Below, one piece after another: positions 15,397 through 24,282 of a stretch of DNA of 64,000 nucleotides. A model generated the notes under the pieces. It saw nothing but the letters and a program-made list of their open reading frames with translations, was not told the DNA's origin and did no database searches. Every line of letters starts with the position of its first letter. Within the stretch, counting starts at the first letter, position 1. Origin of the DNA: Pseudoclavibacter sp. RFBB5. GTDB taxonomy: Bacteria > Actinomycetota > Actinomycetes > Actinomycetales > Microbacteriaceae. Location: the NCBI RefSeq assembly GCF_002931555.1, contig NZ_PSTZ01000007.1:372001-436000 (forward strand), read 5' to 3'. Made by a program: the position numbers and the translations under genes.

Positions 15397-16392
15397 CTAT
15401 TCGGCGGCCAGGATGTCGATCACGAAGACGAGGGTGCGTCCCTGCGTGGCCGAGGCGTTCAGCGGGCCAGGCTGGGAGGCGAGCCGCTCGGGTGGGAGGA
15501 CCACGACGAGCTGCGAGCCGACGGGGGTGCCGACGATCTCCTCGCTCAGCCCGAAGAGGCCATCGGTGGCCGCGGTCGTGAGCTGCAGGACGTTGTTGCC
15601 GGGAGTCCAGGTCGATGCGACCTGCTCGCCGGTCGTCCAATCGAACGCCGACAGCTGCATCGTGACGAGCTGTCCCTCGGCGACCGGGGAGCCGTACCCT
15701 TCGATGCGGACGTGCCGCTTGGGGGCGGCTGGCGGGTCCTGCGCTGGCATCGTGACGCCAGGGGTGCCGTTGGGGGCGGTGACGACGGCAGGGATGCCAT
15801 CCGCTGGGGCCGCGATCCGCCCGCCGGCGCTCGATGGGTAGACGTCGAGCACGTCGGCGATGGCGACGATGGTCATGGCAGGGTCGACGCCGACAGACGT
15901 GGCCGCTTCGCCGAAGAGGACGCTCGCGGGCATGACGGCGACGACGCGCTCACCCGTCTGCGAGCACTCGATCGCCTCCGCCAGACCAGGGAAGGTGTTC
16001 GCGATCGTCGCGACGCTCGTGGCGGCTGCGCCGCCGGTCTCGTTCGCGACGGTGGGGCTGTAGGGAACCAGCACCTCCCCGTCGGCGCCGTCGAGCAGCT
16101 CGAAGTTGGCTCGCACCACGCCGGAGGACGTCACCGGGTCGCCGGTTCCCGTTCCATCGCGGGTCGTCTCCAGCGACGTCACGGAGAGCGGATGCGTGAG
16201 CGCCGCTCCGCTCAGCTCGCCGAACGCGCCGTCCGCCGACACGCTCGACGACGCGGCGCCATCGACGCCAGGCAGCTCGCAGGCGTCCGCGTCGAGCTCG
16301 CTCTCAGGCCACGTCACGCAGCCGGTCAGTGCGACGGCGACAGCGGCGGCCGTCAGGGCAGCCCCCGCCAGTCGGGTACGTGTGCGCATCAT
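15397..16392 (-). CDS. FKBP-like lipoprotein without active-site residues
   Basis: A 331-residue lipoprotein with signal peptide and lipobox LTGC (Cys25). Two FKBP-like repeats can be followed, about residues 80-185 (VVRANFELLDG, GERVVAVMP, MTIVAIADVL) and about 225-330 (LVTMQLSAFDW, VGSQLVVVLPPE, TLVFVIDIL). Neither keeps the pocket Tyr/Phe/Asp/Tyr set. It is clearly related to the next gene and probably arose by duplication. It may be a chaperone or binding protein instead of an isomerase. The ATG overlaps the trmI stop by 4 bases. Confidence 0.82.
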   Translation of the reverse strand: MMRTRTRLAGAALTAAAVAVALTGCVTWPESELDADACELPGVDGAASSSVSADGAFGELSGAALTHPLSVTSLETTRDGTGTGDPVTSSGVVRANFELLDGADGEVLVPYSPTVANETGGAAATSVATIANTFPGLAEAIECSQTGERVVAVMPASVLFGEAATSVGVDPAMTIVAIADVLDVYPSSAGGRIAAPADGIPAVVTAPNGTPGVTMPAQDPPAAPKRHVRIEGYGSPVAEGQLVTMQLSAFDWTTGEQVASTWTPGNNVLQLTTAATDGLFGLSEEIVGTPVGSQLVVVLPPERLASQPGPLNASATQGRTLVFVIDILAAE

Positions 16393-17444
16393 TCGCTCTC
16401 TCCCTCAGTCTCCGTGCTGATGGCGGGAGCATCCGTTGCCTCCACCACGTCTGGGGTCTGATCGCGCCCCTTCTCCGCGGTGATCGCTGCGCCGCGCTGG
16501 GCCAGCCGAGCACGCTTGCGGAGCACCTTGTCGCTCACCTGACGGTCGCCGAGCGAGCCCGGCGTCCAGATCTCCACATCCTCGTCGCTGAAGTCGGACT
16601 TGGAGGCGCGGCGCTTGAGATTGGGCAGGACCGCCCCGTCGGCGAGGCGGCGGGCCGTCAGAAGGAAGCCAGTGTGCGCGATCATCCGGTGGTCGGGACG
16701 CACCGCGAGGCCTTCGACGTGCCAGCCTCGCACCATCGTCTCGTCGGCGCTGGGGTCGGTGAACAGGCCTGTCGCTCGGATCGCCTCGGCGACGCGCGAC
16801 AGCTGCGTCACGGTCGCGACGTAGCAGAGCAGCACCCCACCCGGCTTGAGCGCGTCGGCGACGACGTCGAGGCACTCCCAGGGCGCGAGCATGTCGAGCA
16901 CGGCGCGGTCCGCCGTCCCGTCCGCGTGCTGTTCCGGAAGCGCCTCGGCGAGGTCGCCGAGCACGAGGTTCCAGTTGCCCGGCTTCTCCCCCATCACGCT
17001 CACGACGTTGCCCTCGGCAACCTGGGCGAACTCCTCGCGGCGCTCGAAGGAGGTGAGCGATCCGGTGCCGCCGAGCATGCGGAGGATCCAGAGCGAGAGT
17101 GCGCCGGAGCCGACTCCGGCCTCGATGACGCGCGCCCCCGGCCGGATGTCCGCCTTCGCCAGGATGGCGGCCGCATCCTTCGGGTAGATGATCGCGGCCC
17201 CGCGCGGCATCGACATGACGATGTCCTCGAGGAGCGGACGCAGCGCCAGGTACTGGCCGCCGTCCGTCGCGGAGATCACGGAGCCCTCGTCGACGCCGAT
17301 GATGGTGTCGTGGTCGATCATGCCCTTGTGCATGAAGTACCGCTTGCCCGGTTCGAGGTAGAGCGTGCTGACACGCCCCTTGGGTCCGGTCAGCTGCACG
17401 CGGTCGCCCGCGCGGAAGGGTCCGCCGATGTCGGTCTCGGTCAT
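16389..17444 (-). CDS. trmI: tRNA (adenine-58-N1)-methyltransferase TrmI
   Basis: A 351-residue SAM-dependent enzyme that makes m1A58 in the T-loop of tRNAs. The N-terminal beta domain (FRAGDRVQLTGPKGR) is followed by the SAM motif VIEAGVGSGALSLW near residue 110. Other family marks are GDLAEALPE, LDMLAPWECLD and the closing region. The C-terminus carries a Glu/Ala-rich tail (about 25 residues) that is not part of the fold. The ATG overlaps the HAD gene stop. In proteasome-bearing actinobacteria trmI lies just before arc/mpa; here the following genes are the FKBP-like lipoproteins. Confidence 0.93.
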   Translation of the reverse strand: MTETDIGGPFRAGDRVQLTGPKGRVSTLYLEPGKRYFMHKGMIDHDTIIGVDEGSVISATDGGQYLALRPLLEDIVMSMPRGAAIIYPKDAAAILAKADIRPGARVIEAGVGSGALSLWILRMLGGTGSLTSFERREEFAQVAEGNVVSVMGEKPGNWNLVLGDLAEALPEQHADGTADRAVLDMLAPWECLDVVADALKPGGVLLCYVATVTQLSRVAEAIRATGLFTDPSADETMVRGWHVEGLAVRPDHRMIAHTGFLLTARRLADGAVLPNLKRRASKSDFSDEDVEIWTPGSLGDRQVSDKVLRKRARLAQRGAAITAEKGRDQTPDVVEATDAPAISTETEGESE

Positions 17445-18181
17445 AGCTGTGCTTCGCTTTCTGCGGGGGCGGCGTCTGCTGCCGTGTGTGCGTTCTCGCG
17501 CTGCGTCGTCTCGCGAGCGACCTGCTCGACGAGCTCGCCGAGCGCCTCTGGCGTTATGCCCTCGAGGGTCGCCGTGACGAGGTGCGCGTGGTGTGCTTCG
17601 AGTGTCTGTCCGTGCGGGATGCCGATGGTCGCGCATCCTGCGGCACGTGCGGCTTCGAGGCCGCGGCGGGAGTCCTCGACGGCGACGCAGCGCTCGGGCG
17701 CGACCCCGAGCTGCGCTGCGGCGCGCAGGTAGGGCTCCGGGTGCGGCTTGCCGTTCTCGACTTCGTCGCCCGCGATGACGATCGCGAACAGAGGGGTGTC
17801 GAGGGTCGAGACGACGGCGTCTGCGAGGACGCGCGTCGAATTGGTGACCAGAGCGTTCGGGACCCCCGCCGCGTGCAGAGCGCCGAGCAGGTCGAGCGCG
17901 CCGGGCCGCCAGGCCAGCTCGGCGAGGATGCTCGCCATGACGGTCGAGTTCATGTGGTCCACGATCTCGCCGGGCGCGAGGTCGACGCCCAGGCGGGCGA
18001 AGAACTCCGATGCGTCCGCCATGCTCGACCCGACCATGCTGAGTTCCTGCTCCTCGGTGAGCGGAGGCAGCCCGTGGTCGGCGAGCAGGTTCAGCTGGGC
18101 TGTCTGCCAGTACTGCTCGGTGTCGACGATGGTGCCATCCATATCCCAGAGGACGGCGTCGGGAAGATTCGAAGGAGCCAC
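17441..18181 (-). CDS. HAD-superfamily hydrolase, phosphoglucomutase/phosphatase type
   Basis: A 246-residue HAD phosphatase. Motif I is DMDGT with Asp13 and Asp15, motif II is VTNS near 115, and the motif III/IV region is GKPHPEPY and VAVEDSRRGLEAARAAG. The helical cap between motifs I and II marks subclass IA (beta-phosphoglucomutase/phosphoglycolate-phosphatase group). The substrate is not evident. The GTG start is chosen because the -10 box TAGACT lies 8 bases upstream. The stop overlaps trmI. Confidence 0.88.
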   Translation of the reverse strand: MAPSNLPDAVLWDMDGTIVDTEQYWQTAQLNLLADHGLPPLTEEQELSMVGSSMADASEFFARLGVDLAPGEIVDHMNSTVMASILAELAWRPGALDLLGALHAAGVPNALVTNSTRVLADAVVSTLDTPLFAIVIAGDEVENGKPHPEPYLRAAAQLGVAPERCVAVEDSRRGLEAARAAGCATIGIPHGQTLEAHHAHLVTATLEGITPEALGELVEQVARETTQRENAHTAADAAPAESEAQL

Positions 18182-18189
18182 GGGGCGAC

Positions 18190-18195
18190 AGTCTA
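18190..18195 (-). promoter_or_regulatory. -10 box of a leaderless promoter (HAD-trmI-FKBP run)
   Basis: TAGACT on the minus strand, then 8 bases, then the GTG at 18181. It likely starts the leftward transcript that includes trmI. Confidence 0.5.
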
Positions 18196-18267
18196 CGGGG
18201 CGGCAGGCGGCCCACCGACGCCCGGCGCGTATCCTGGGACAACACTTCAAGCATGGCGAGGAGCACG

Positions 18268-19392
18268 GTGACGGATCACAGCGAGGCCACCACACCATTC
18301 GCGCGGGGCCGACTGCTTGTCGTCGCACTGCTCGGCTGGAACGACGCGGGCGATGCGGCATCAAGTGCCGTCCGCGCACTGCAGGAGGCCATCGGCGCGG
18401 ACCGTCTCATCGAGGACATCGATGACGAGTCGTTCTTCGACTACTCCATCCACCGACCCGTCATGCGCGCGGGAACCGAGGGCGTCCGGAAGATCCAATG
18501 GCCCAGCGTGTCCTTCAGCGGCACTCCTCAGCGGGAGGCCGACGAAGCCGATCCCGCAGCCGAGAGCACGGAGCTGGCCGCCGATGCAGGTCTCTCGGTG
18601 AGCTCGGACAACGGCGAGAACGTGTTCGTGCTCATCGGCCCGGAACCCACCCTGCGGTGGCGCAGCTTCACGAAGCACGTCGTCGATCTGTGCGAGCACG
18701 AAGGCATCACGCGCATCGTGCTCGTGGGCGCGTTGCTGGCAGACGTGCCCCACACGCGGCCCATCACGATCTTCATGTCGAGCGACGACGCGGTCGTGCG
18801 CGATGAGCTCGACATCGACCGCAGCGAGTACGAGGGGCCGACCGGCGTGCTCTCGGCGATCGGCGAGGAGGCTCGCTCACGGGGCATGCTCGTGCTCTCG
18901 CTCTGGGCGTCTGTGCCGCACTACGCGCACCACTCCCCCTCGCCGAAGGCGACTCTGGCGCTCGTGGACCGGCTGACAGAGATCGTCGACGTCTCGATCC
19001 CCCACGGCGACCTCGTCACCGAGTCCGCCGAGTGGGAGTCCGAGGTCACGGAGGCGACCGCCCAGGACGACGAGATCGCTCAGTACGTCGGCTATCTCGA
19101 GCGCACCCGCGACATGGTCGAGGCGCCTGAGGCCTCCGGCGAGGCCATCGCGCAGGAGTTCGAGCGCTTCCTCGAGCAGGCGGCCGACAAAAAGCCGCAA
19201 CCCGGCCCGGCGGCGTTCCCCACCGATCTCCCGGGGACCCCGCAGCGCCCCATGGGTGTCGAACGACGGACCACGGCCGACGACGAGGGCCTCGAGCCAG
19301 GCGCCGAGACGAGGCCGGACGAAGAACCCGAGCATGACGGTGGCGGAGCTGACGACCAGGACGCCGACGACGACCACGAGGGTCAGGCCTAG
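18268..19392 (+). CDS. PAC2 family protein
   Basis: A 374-residue member of the PAC2 (proteasome-assembly-chaperone-like) family; members are common in actinobacteria and their function is not established. The core (about residues 10-270) includes LLVVALLGWNDAGDAAS, VFVLIGPEPTLRWRSF, RIVLVGALLADVPHTRP and the GPTGVLSAIGEEARSRG region. A disordered, strongly acidic C-terminal tail (about 300-374) is rich in Glu/Asp/Gly. The GTG at 18268 follows GAGGAG; an ATG at 18253 is possible and would add 5 residues. A -10-like TATCCT lies near 18230. Its name does not imply a proteasome here, since no proteasome genes are visible. Confidence 0.88.
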   Translation: MTDHSEATTPFARGRLLVVALLGWNDAGDAASSAVRALQEAIGADRLIEDIDDESFFDYSIHRPVMRAGTEGVRKIQWPSVSFSGTPQREADEADPAAESTELAADAGLSVSSDNGENVFVLIGPEPTLRWRSFTKHVVDLCEHEGITRIVLVGALLADVPHTRPITIFMSSDDAVVRDELDIDRSEYEGPTGVLSAIGEEARSRGMLVLSLWASVPHYAHHSPSPKATLALVDRLTEIVDVSIPHGDLVTESAEWESEVTEATAQDDEIAQYVGYLERTRDMVEAPEASGEAIAQEFERFLEQAADKKPQPGPAAFPTDLPGTPQRPMGVERRTTADDEGLEPGAETRPDEEPEHDGGGADDQDADDDHEGQA

Positions 19393-19418
19393 CCGACCAC
19401 GGACGCCCGTCCTCGGTG

Positions 19419-19453
19419 GATGCGCGCCGCCGGCGGTCCGCCGCGCGCGCATC
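19419..19453. terminator. Weak bidirectional hairpin (PAC2 / mshC)
   Basis: A GATGCGCGC arm pairs with GCGCGCATC around a GC-rich loop that can itself pair (CCGCCGG and CCGGCGG type). It lies between two convergent genes. The stem is imperfect. Confidence 0.45.
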
Positions 19454-19462
19454 AGGCCGCCG

Positions 19463-20779
19463 CTAGTCGCTCGTGAGGTCCAGCCCGAGCAGGGCGTCGA
19501 CGAGCGCGACGACGTCCGCGTCTCCCGCGGCGGGGGGCATCGACGCCCACTCATCGACGATCGCGACGACGCGAGGGGTGTCGAGGTCGTCGGCGATGGC
19601 GTCGCGCATCCGCTGGACGACGGTATTGAGCTCGGGTGCCACCGTGTCGTCAGACGATCGAGCCGCGCGCTCGCGCCACTCCTGCAGGCGGGCGCTCGAG
19701 CCCTCGAGCTCTTCGTCGGTCCACTCCCAGTCGCTTCGGTAGTGGTGTGAGAGCAGCGCGAGCCGGATCGCACCGGGGGCGACCCCAGCTGCGGTGAGCC
19801 GTGAGACGAGCACGAGGTTGCCGAGCGACTTCGACATCTTCGTGCCGTCATAGGCGATGAGACCGGCGTGCGTGTAGGCGCGCGCGAAGTCCGCCGGCGT
19901 CCCGTGCGAGTCCACCGAGAGCAGCGACATGGCGTGCGCCGCGGACAGCTCGTGGTGTGGGAAGCGGAGATCGCGCCCGCCGCCCTGCACGGAGATCGGA
20001 GCGCCGAGCGTCTGCGTGGCGATGACGGAGCATTCGATGTGCCAGCCGGGGCGCCCGAGGCCGACGGCGCTCTCGAACGCGGGTTCGCCCGCCCGCGCGC
20101 TGCGCCACAGGAGCGGGTCGAAGGCTCCGCGCTTGCCCGCCCGGTCGGGGTCTCCCCCGAACTCGAGGAAGGCGGCTTCCATCTCCGCCGCCGTGTACCC
20201 GGAGACGTCCCCCATGTTCCAGTCGCTTGCCGCCTCGGCTGCGGCGACGTCGTAGTAGACATCGCCCAGCTGGGTGGTGGCCGCCGGCTCGGCGTCCGAG
20301 GCGACGTCGACTCGGTAGGCGAGACCCGCCCCGATGAGGGCGGCGATTGCCTCGCCCGTCTCCCCGATGCTGTCCTGCACTCGCACGTAGGCGTCCGGCG
20401 GGAGCACACGCAGCGCGGCCATGTCGGAACGGAAGAGATCGGTCTGCGACGCGGCGATCTCCTGCCAGTCGCGTCCCGTTTTCGCCGCACGCTCGAGCAG
20501 CGGGTCGTCCACGTCGGTGATGTTCTGCGCGTAGCGGACCTCGAGGCCCGCGTCGCGCCAGGCTCGTCCGAGGGTGTCGAAGGCGACGTAGGTGGCCGCG
20601 TGCCCCAGGTGCGTCGCGTCGTATGGCGTGATTCCGCACACGTACAGCGTTGCGATCCCGTTGGGGGTGACCGTGTCCTGGACGCGGCCACTCGCGGAAT
20701 CGAAGACCCGGATCGCACCACCGCCGCTGCCGGCTACCGAGGGGACTGCAGGGATGGGCCACGAGGGAACGGTTCGCAC
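19463..20779 (-). CDS. mshC: Cysteine:glucosaminyl-inositol ligase MshC (mycothiol biosynthesis)
   Basis: A 438-residue enzyme that joins L-cysteine to GlcN-Ins with ATP, a step of mycothiol synthesis. It descends from cysteinyl-tRNA synthetase: Cys48 in YVCGITPYDATHLGH is a zinc ligand, HLGH (57-60) is the HIGH motif, GWHIECS holds the second zinc Cys, and KMSKS is near 300. The opening SWPIPAVPSV is typical of MshC and absent from CysS. There is no tRNA anticodon-binding extension. The GTG start has TAGGAT 6 bases upstream, so it is leaderless. The gene alone shows that the host uses mycothiol. Confidence 0.96.
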   Translation of the reverse strand: MRTVPSWPIPAVPSVAGSGGGAIRVFDSASGRVQDTVTPNGIATLYVCGITPYDATHLGHAATYVAFDTLGRAWRDAGLEVRYAQNITDVDDPLLERAAKTGRDWQEIAASQTDLFRSDMAALRVLPPDAYVRVQDSIGETGEAIAALIGAGLAYRVDVASDAEPAATTQLGDVYYDVAAAEAASDWNMGDVSGYTAAEMEAAFLEFGGDPDRAGKRGAFDPLLWRSARAGEPAFESAVGLGRPGWHIECSVIATQTLGAPISVQGGGRDLRFPHHELSAAHAMSLLSVDSHGTPADFARAYTHAGLIAYDGTKMSKSLGNLVLVSRLTAAGVAPGAIRLALLSHHYRSDWEWTDEELEGSSARLQEWRERAARSSDDTVAPELNTVVQRMRDAIADDLDTPRVVAIVDEWASMPPAAGDADVVALVDALLGLDLTSD

Positions 20780-20785
20780 CGGAAC

Positions 20786-20791
20786 ATCCTA
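20786..20791 (-). promoter_or_regulatory. -10 box of a leaderless promoter (mshC)
   Basis: TAGGAT on the minus strand, 6 bases, then the GTG at 20779. Confidence 0.6.
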
Positions 20792-20842
20792 TGTCGCGCC
20801 CCAGCCTTGCCCGGTCCGCGAGAGGGCGTCAGCGTGTCAGCG

Positions 20843-21685
20843 TCAGGCGGCGCCGCCGGTCGGATCCATGAGGCCGAACGACAGCAGGATGATGATGAGG
20901 GTGCCGAGCGCGATCCGGTAGACCACGAACGGGAGGAAGCTGCCCTTGTTGAGGTAGGCCATCAGGTACTTGATGACGACAAGGCCGACGACGAAGGAGA
21001 TGATAGTCGCGATGATCGTGCCGACGACGGGCGCCTCGGCGCCTTCCGCCTCTCCGAACGCGGAGACGAGCTCGTAGAAGCCCGAGCCGAACACGGCGGG
21101 GATGGCCAGCAGGAAGCTGTACCTCGCGGCGGACGGTCGGTCGTAGCCCATGATGCGCCCCGCAGTGATGGTGCCGCCCGAGCGCGAGACGCCGGGGATC
21201 AGGGCGAGCGCCTGCGCGAATCCGTAGACGACGCCGTCTCTCGTGTTGAGGTCCTGGAGGGCCTTCGCGCGCTTGCCGAAGATGTCGGCGAGGCCGAGGA
21301 TGACGCCGAAGATGATGAGCGTGAACGCCACGATCCAGAGCGACCGGAACTGGTCGCGGATGAGGCTCTGGAGCAGGAAGCCGAGCACGACGATGGGAAT
21401 CGATCCGAAGATGATGAGCCACCCCATGCGCGCATCCGGGTCGTTGCGCGGCACGCTCCCGCGCAGGGAGGCGAACCACCGCGAGATGATGCGCTTGATG
21501 TCGCCCCAGAAGTAGACGAGCACGGCTGCCTCGGTGCCGAGCTGGATGATGGCGGTGAAGGTCGCGCCCGGGTCCTGGACCCCGATCCACTCGCCCACGA
21601 TGCGGATGTGCGCGCTCGAGGAGATCGGCAGGAACTCAGTGAGCGCCTGCACGAGACCGAGGATCACGGCGTCAAACCAGTTCAT
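20843..21685 (-). CDS. uppP: Undecaprenyl-diphosphate phosphatase UppP (BacA)
   Basis: A 280-residue membrane phosphatase that recycles the cell-wall lipid carrier by hydrolysing undecaprenyl diphosphate. The family signatures are present: [14 protein letters not shown] near residues 13-26 and [10 protein letters not shown] near 155-165, with about seven to eight helices. Length is normal. The ATG begins the first helix; the ribosome-binding site is weak (GGCAG). Such proteins confer low-level bacitracin tolerance when abundant. Confidence 0.96.
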   Translation of the reverse strand: MNWFDAVILGLVQALTEFLPISSSAHIRIVGEWIGVQDPGATFTAIIQLGTEAAVLVYFWGDIKRIISRWFASLRGSVPRNDPDARMGWLIIFGSIPIVVLGFLLQSLIRDQFRSLWIVAFTLIIFGVILGLADIFGKRAKALQDLNTRDGVVYGFAQALALIPGVSRSGGTITAGRIMGYDRPSAARYSFLLAIPAVFGSGFYELVSAFGEAEGAEAPVVGTIIATIISFVVGLVVIKYLMAYLNKGSFLPFVVYRIALGTLIIILLSFGLMDPTGGAA

Positions 21686-21879
21686 TGCCACTGCCTTTTC
21701 CGAGAGAGATTTCCAGCTGCGGGCCGCGGTGAGGTCACGTCGGGCCCGGCGCACGCTAACACGAAACCGGCGCCGGCCGCGGAGGGCACCCCGCGTCGAC
21801 GGTGATGCGCGGCCGGCCTCGGGGGCGCGAACCGGCCGCGGTGGTGGGTGTCGCGACCTCGGCTCGGCCCCCGGTGCCG

Positions 21880-23190
21880 TCAGTAGCTGCGCAGGAAGTC
21901 GCCGAGCACCTTGCGGCCGAAGACCAGCGATTCGAGTGGGACACGCTCGTCGACGCCGTGGAACATCGCGGGGAAGTCGATGCCCTCCGGCAGTCGCAGC
22001 GGCGCGAAGCCGTAGCCTTCGATGCCGAGCGTCGCGAGGGCCTTGTTGTCGGTGCCGCCCGACAGGAAGTACGGGACCACGACCGCCTCTGGGTCGTGGC
22101 GCTGCAGGGCCGCTGTCGCCGCGTCGACGATGGGGCCGGAGACGGGGGCCTGGGTGCCGATGCCGCGGAACACGGTCTCGATCTCGATGTCGTCGCCGAC
22201 GATCGCCTGGATCTCCGCGAGCAGCTCGTCCTCGGCGCCGGGGAACGGGCGCGCGTCGATGGCGACGCTCGCCGACTCCGGGATCACGTTGTGCTTGTAG
22301 CCCGCGCTCAGCATCGTGGGGTTCGTCGTCGACCGGAGGCTGGCCGTCAGGAAGCCGGACGCGCTGCCCGTCGCCAGGACGATCGCACCCGGCGTGGTCT
22401 CCTGCGGGTCGACGTCCAGGAGGCGCGCGAGCTCGGTGATCATGGACGTGGTCGTGTCGTTGAGCAGCACCGGCCACTCGTGCGAGCCGAGCTTCGCGAT
22501 GGCCTGGGCGAGGCGTGTCACCGCGTTCTCCTCGGCGGGGATGACACGCGAGCCGTGTGCGGCCCGTCCCTTCGCGTGGAGGCGCAGCCAGAGCAGCGCC
22601 TTCTCCCCCGTCTGCAGCAGGTAGGCGCGCTTGCCGCCGACCGTGATCGAGTAGCCGCCGACCTCGGAGATCGCCTGTGTCGCCCCCGCGAAGAGCTCAG
22701 GGTGGTCTCGCGCGATGGGCTCGGAGCCGAACTGACCGCCGTTCTCCTCATCGGCGAAGAACGCGAGCACGAGCTCGCGCTCGGGGAGCTCCCCCGCGCC
22801 GAGGATCTCCTCGACCGCGGTCAGGATCATGGCGTCCATGTTCTTCATGTCGACGGCCCCGCGCCCCCACAGGAGACCGTCCTTGATGACCCCCGCGAAC
22901 GGGTCGACGCTCCAGTTGCCCGCCTCGGCGGGCACGACGTCGGTGTGCCCATGCACGACCAGGGCCGGCTTCGCCGCGTTGCGGCCGGGGACCCGCGTGA
23001 AGATGCTCGGGCGTCCCGGGGCTGCCTCGATCGTGGTCACGTCGAGCCCGAGCGCCGTGAGCCGCGCCTCCAGGTACTGGGCCGCCTCGGTCTCGCCCTT
23101 CGAGCGACCCTCGCCGTAGTTGGTGGTGTCGAGACGGATGAGGTCCTGGGTCGTCGTGACGGTGGGGTCGAGTTCGAGGGAGTCAGCCAT
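21880..23190 (-). CDS. M20-family metallopeptidase
   Basis: A 436-residue zinc peptidase of the M20 (ArgE/DapE/carboxypeptidase) clan. The first metal site is [11 protein letters not shown] near residues 74-84 with catalytic Asp. [10 protein letters not shown] gives the bridging Asp, and FADEENGG holds the general-base Glu and a metal Glu. The dimerisation lid lies about 195-310. The last metal His is in [11 protein letters not shown] near the C-terminus. Probable role: amino-acid or dipeptide release; substrate unknown. The ATG start has TAGCGT 7 bases upstream. Confidence 0.92.
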   Translation of the reverse strand: MADSLELDPTVTTTQDLIRLDTTNYGEGRSKGETEAAQYLEARLTALGLDVTTIEAAPGRPSIFTRVPGRNAAKPALVVHGHTDVVPAEAGNWSVDPFAGVIKDGLLWGRGAVDMKNMDAMILTAVEEILGAGELPERELVLAFFADEENGGQFGSEPIARDHPELFAGATQAISEVGGYSITVGGKRAYLLQTGEKALLWLRLHAKGRAAHGSRVIPAEENAVTRLAQAIAKLGSHEWPVLLNDTTTSMITELARLLDVDPQETTPGAIVLATGSASGFLTASLRSTTNPTMLSAGYKHNVIPESASVAIDARPFPGAEDELLAEIQAIVGDDIEIETVFRGIGTQAPVSGPIVDAATAALQRHDPEAVVVPYFLSGGTDNKALATLGIEGYGFAPLRLPEGIDFPAMFHGVDERVPLESLVFGRKVLGDFLRSY

Positions 23191-23197
23191 GCCCCCA

Positions 23198-23203
23198 ACG
23201 CTA
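23198..23203 (-). promoter_or_regulatory. -10 box of a leaderless promoter (M20 peptidase gene)
   Basis: TAGCGT on the minus strand, 7 bases, then the ATG at 23190. Confidence 0.6.
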
Positions 23204-23321
23204 CCGCTGTGCGAGGCCCGGAATTCCGGCGCGACGCGCCCGGGATGCACGCATTCTCGCCTCGATTCGCGTTTCGTCGGAATCCTGGTAATGTTTCTCC
23301 TCGTGCTCAACAGCACAACCT

Positions 23322-23407
23322 GCGCGGGTGGCGGAAATGGCAGACGCGCTAGCTTGAGGTGCTAGTGCCCGTATTAGGGCGTGGGGGTTCAAGTCCCCCC
23401 TCGCGCA
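23322..23407 (+). tRNA. tRNA-Leu (anticodon GAG)
   Basis: 86 bases with a 7-bp acceptor stem containing one G-U pair, a D-arm, and the anticodon stem CTAGC/GCTAG around loop TTGAGGT. A long type II variable arm (GTGCCCGTATTAGGGCG region) and a T-arm GGGGG-TTCAAGT-CCCCC follow. The discriminator is A and no CCA is encoded. It reads CUC and CUU leucine codons. A strong terminator follows 6 bases later. Confidence 0.97.
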
Positions 23408-23413
23408 CAGGTT

Positions 23414-23445
23414 GAAAGGCCCGGGAGTTCTCTCCCGGGCCTTTC
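23414..23445 (+). terminator. Terminator of the tRNA-Leu gene
   Basis: A perfect 14-bp stem (GAAAGGCCCGGGAG and its complement) with a TTCT loop, followed by GTGTTT. Confidence 0.88.
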
Positions 23446-23626
23446 GTGTTTCTCCGTGACGACACCGATTCTCCGGGACGACACCGTGGTCCGACTCCCT
23501 GACTCCCTGACTCCGCGCGTAGTGAGATGCCGCGGAGCGAAACACTCGGCAACCTTCGCTTGCGAGGAAGCGCACGTCGCGTGACGCTCGGTGTTGGCCC
23601 ATCCCCGTCATCCCAGGAGTGCACCC

Positions 23627-24175
23627 GTGTCAGCTGAAACGACATCGCTCGTGAACCACGCGCAGATCGACCAAACGGAGCTCTCCGAGAGCTTCCGGTC
23701 GCTGTTCCGCCAGCATCCGTCGGGCGTCGCGGTCCTCACGGCGCAGAGCGAAGACGGTCCGGTCGCGATGACGATCACGTCGCTCACCTCCGTGAACGCC
23801 TCCCCCGCGCTCGTGGCCTTCTCGCTCTCCACGGCGTCGTCGGCGACGCCAGGCATCCTCTCGTCGCCCAGCATCCTCGTGCACTTCATCGACGAGGAGT
23901 CCCTGGCGGTCGCTCAGGTGGCCGCCACGAGCGGCGTCGACCGCTTCGCGGACCTCGACAGTTGGAGCTACCTGCCGAGCGGTGAGCCGCACTACAGCGC
24001 CGTCCAGCGGTGGGCGCGAGGCACCATCCGCAGCACGCTCGACGTCGATGGGGCGGTGCTGGTCGTGCTCGACGTCATCGAAGCGCGCGACGGCCGAGCG
24101 GGTTCCGAACGAGCAGGCGGCGGGGTCGTGTACCGGAACCGCATCTGGCACGAGCTCGGCGCACCACACAGCTGA
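23627..24175 (+). CDS. Flavin reductase-like, FMN-binding split-barrel protein
   Basis: A 182-residue protein of the flavin reductase (Fre/HpaC-like) family, which transfers hydride from NAD(P)H to free flavin, often to feed a monooxygenase. The family pattern is clear: FRSLFRQHPSGVAVLTA, the MTITSLTSVNASPALVAFSLS stretch across residues about 50-72, SSPSILVHFIDEE, and a C-terminal VVYRNRIWHEL. The GTG at 23627 is chosen for the AGGAG 7 bases upstream. No partner oxygenase is adjacent; the LLM oxidoreductase at 1400-2449 is a distant candidate only. Confidence 0.88.
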   Translation: MSAETTSLVNHAQIDQTELSESFRSLFRQHPSGVAVLTAQSEDGPVAMTITSLTSVNASPALVAFSLSTASSATPGILSSPSILVHFIDEESLAVAQVAATSGVDRFADLDSWSYLPSGEPHYSAVQRWARGTIRSTLDVDGAVLVVLDVIEARDGRAGSERAGGGVVYRNRIWHELGAPHS

Positions 24176-24282
24176 CAGGCCTGGAGGGCCCCTTCCGGTA
24201 GTTTGGGGATGCAGGACACCGACGAGCGCTTCGCGCGTCAACTGCCTCGACGCTCCCAGACCGAGAAGGACCTCCTCGAACC

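Noticed and set aside
16389-18266. Possible fusion of the HAD hydrolase and TrmI in one 625-codon frame
   Set aside because: The upstream part is a wrong-frame reading of the HAD gene. The HAD stop and TrmI start overlap as ATGA, so they are separate proteins.
18877-20721. 614-codon open frame on the minus strand
   Set aside because: It covers the PAC2 and mshC region in a wrong frame and is rich in Arg/Ser/Pro, typical of a shadow frame.
19868-21805. 645-codon open frame on the plus strand
   Set aside because: It is antisense to mshC and uppP, both clear families.
20843-22477. Long N-terminal extension of UppP
   Set aside because: The extra residues are an out-of-frame reading of the M20 peptidase gene; UppP starts at its first membrane helix at 21685.
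23446-23626. Possible small gene between the tRNA terminator and the flavin reductase
   Set aside because: Frames here are short, lack ribosome-binding sites and show no family resemblance.
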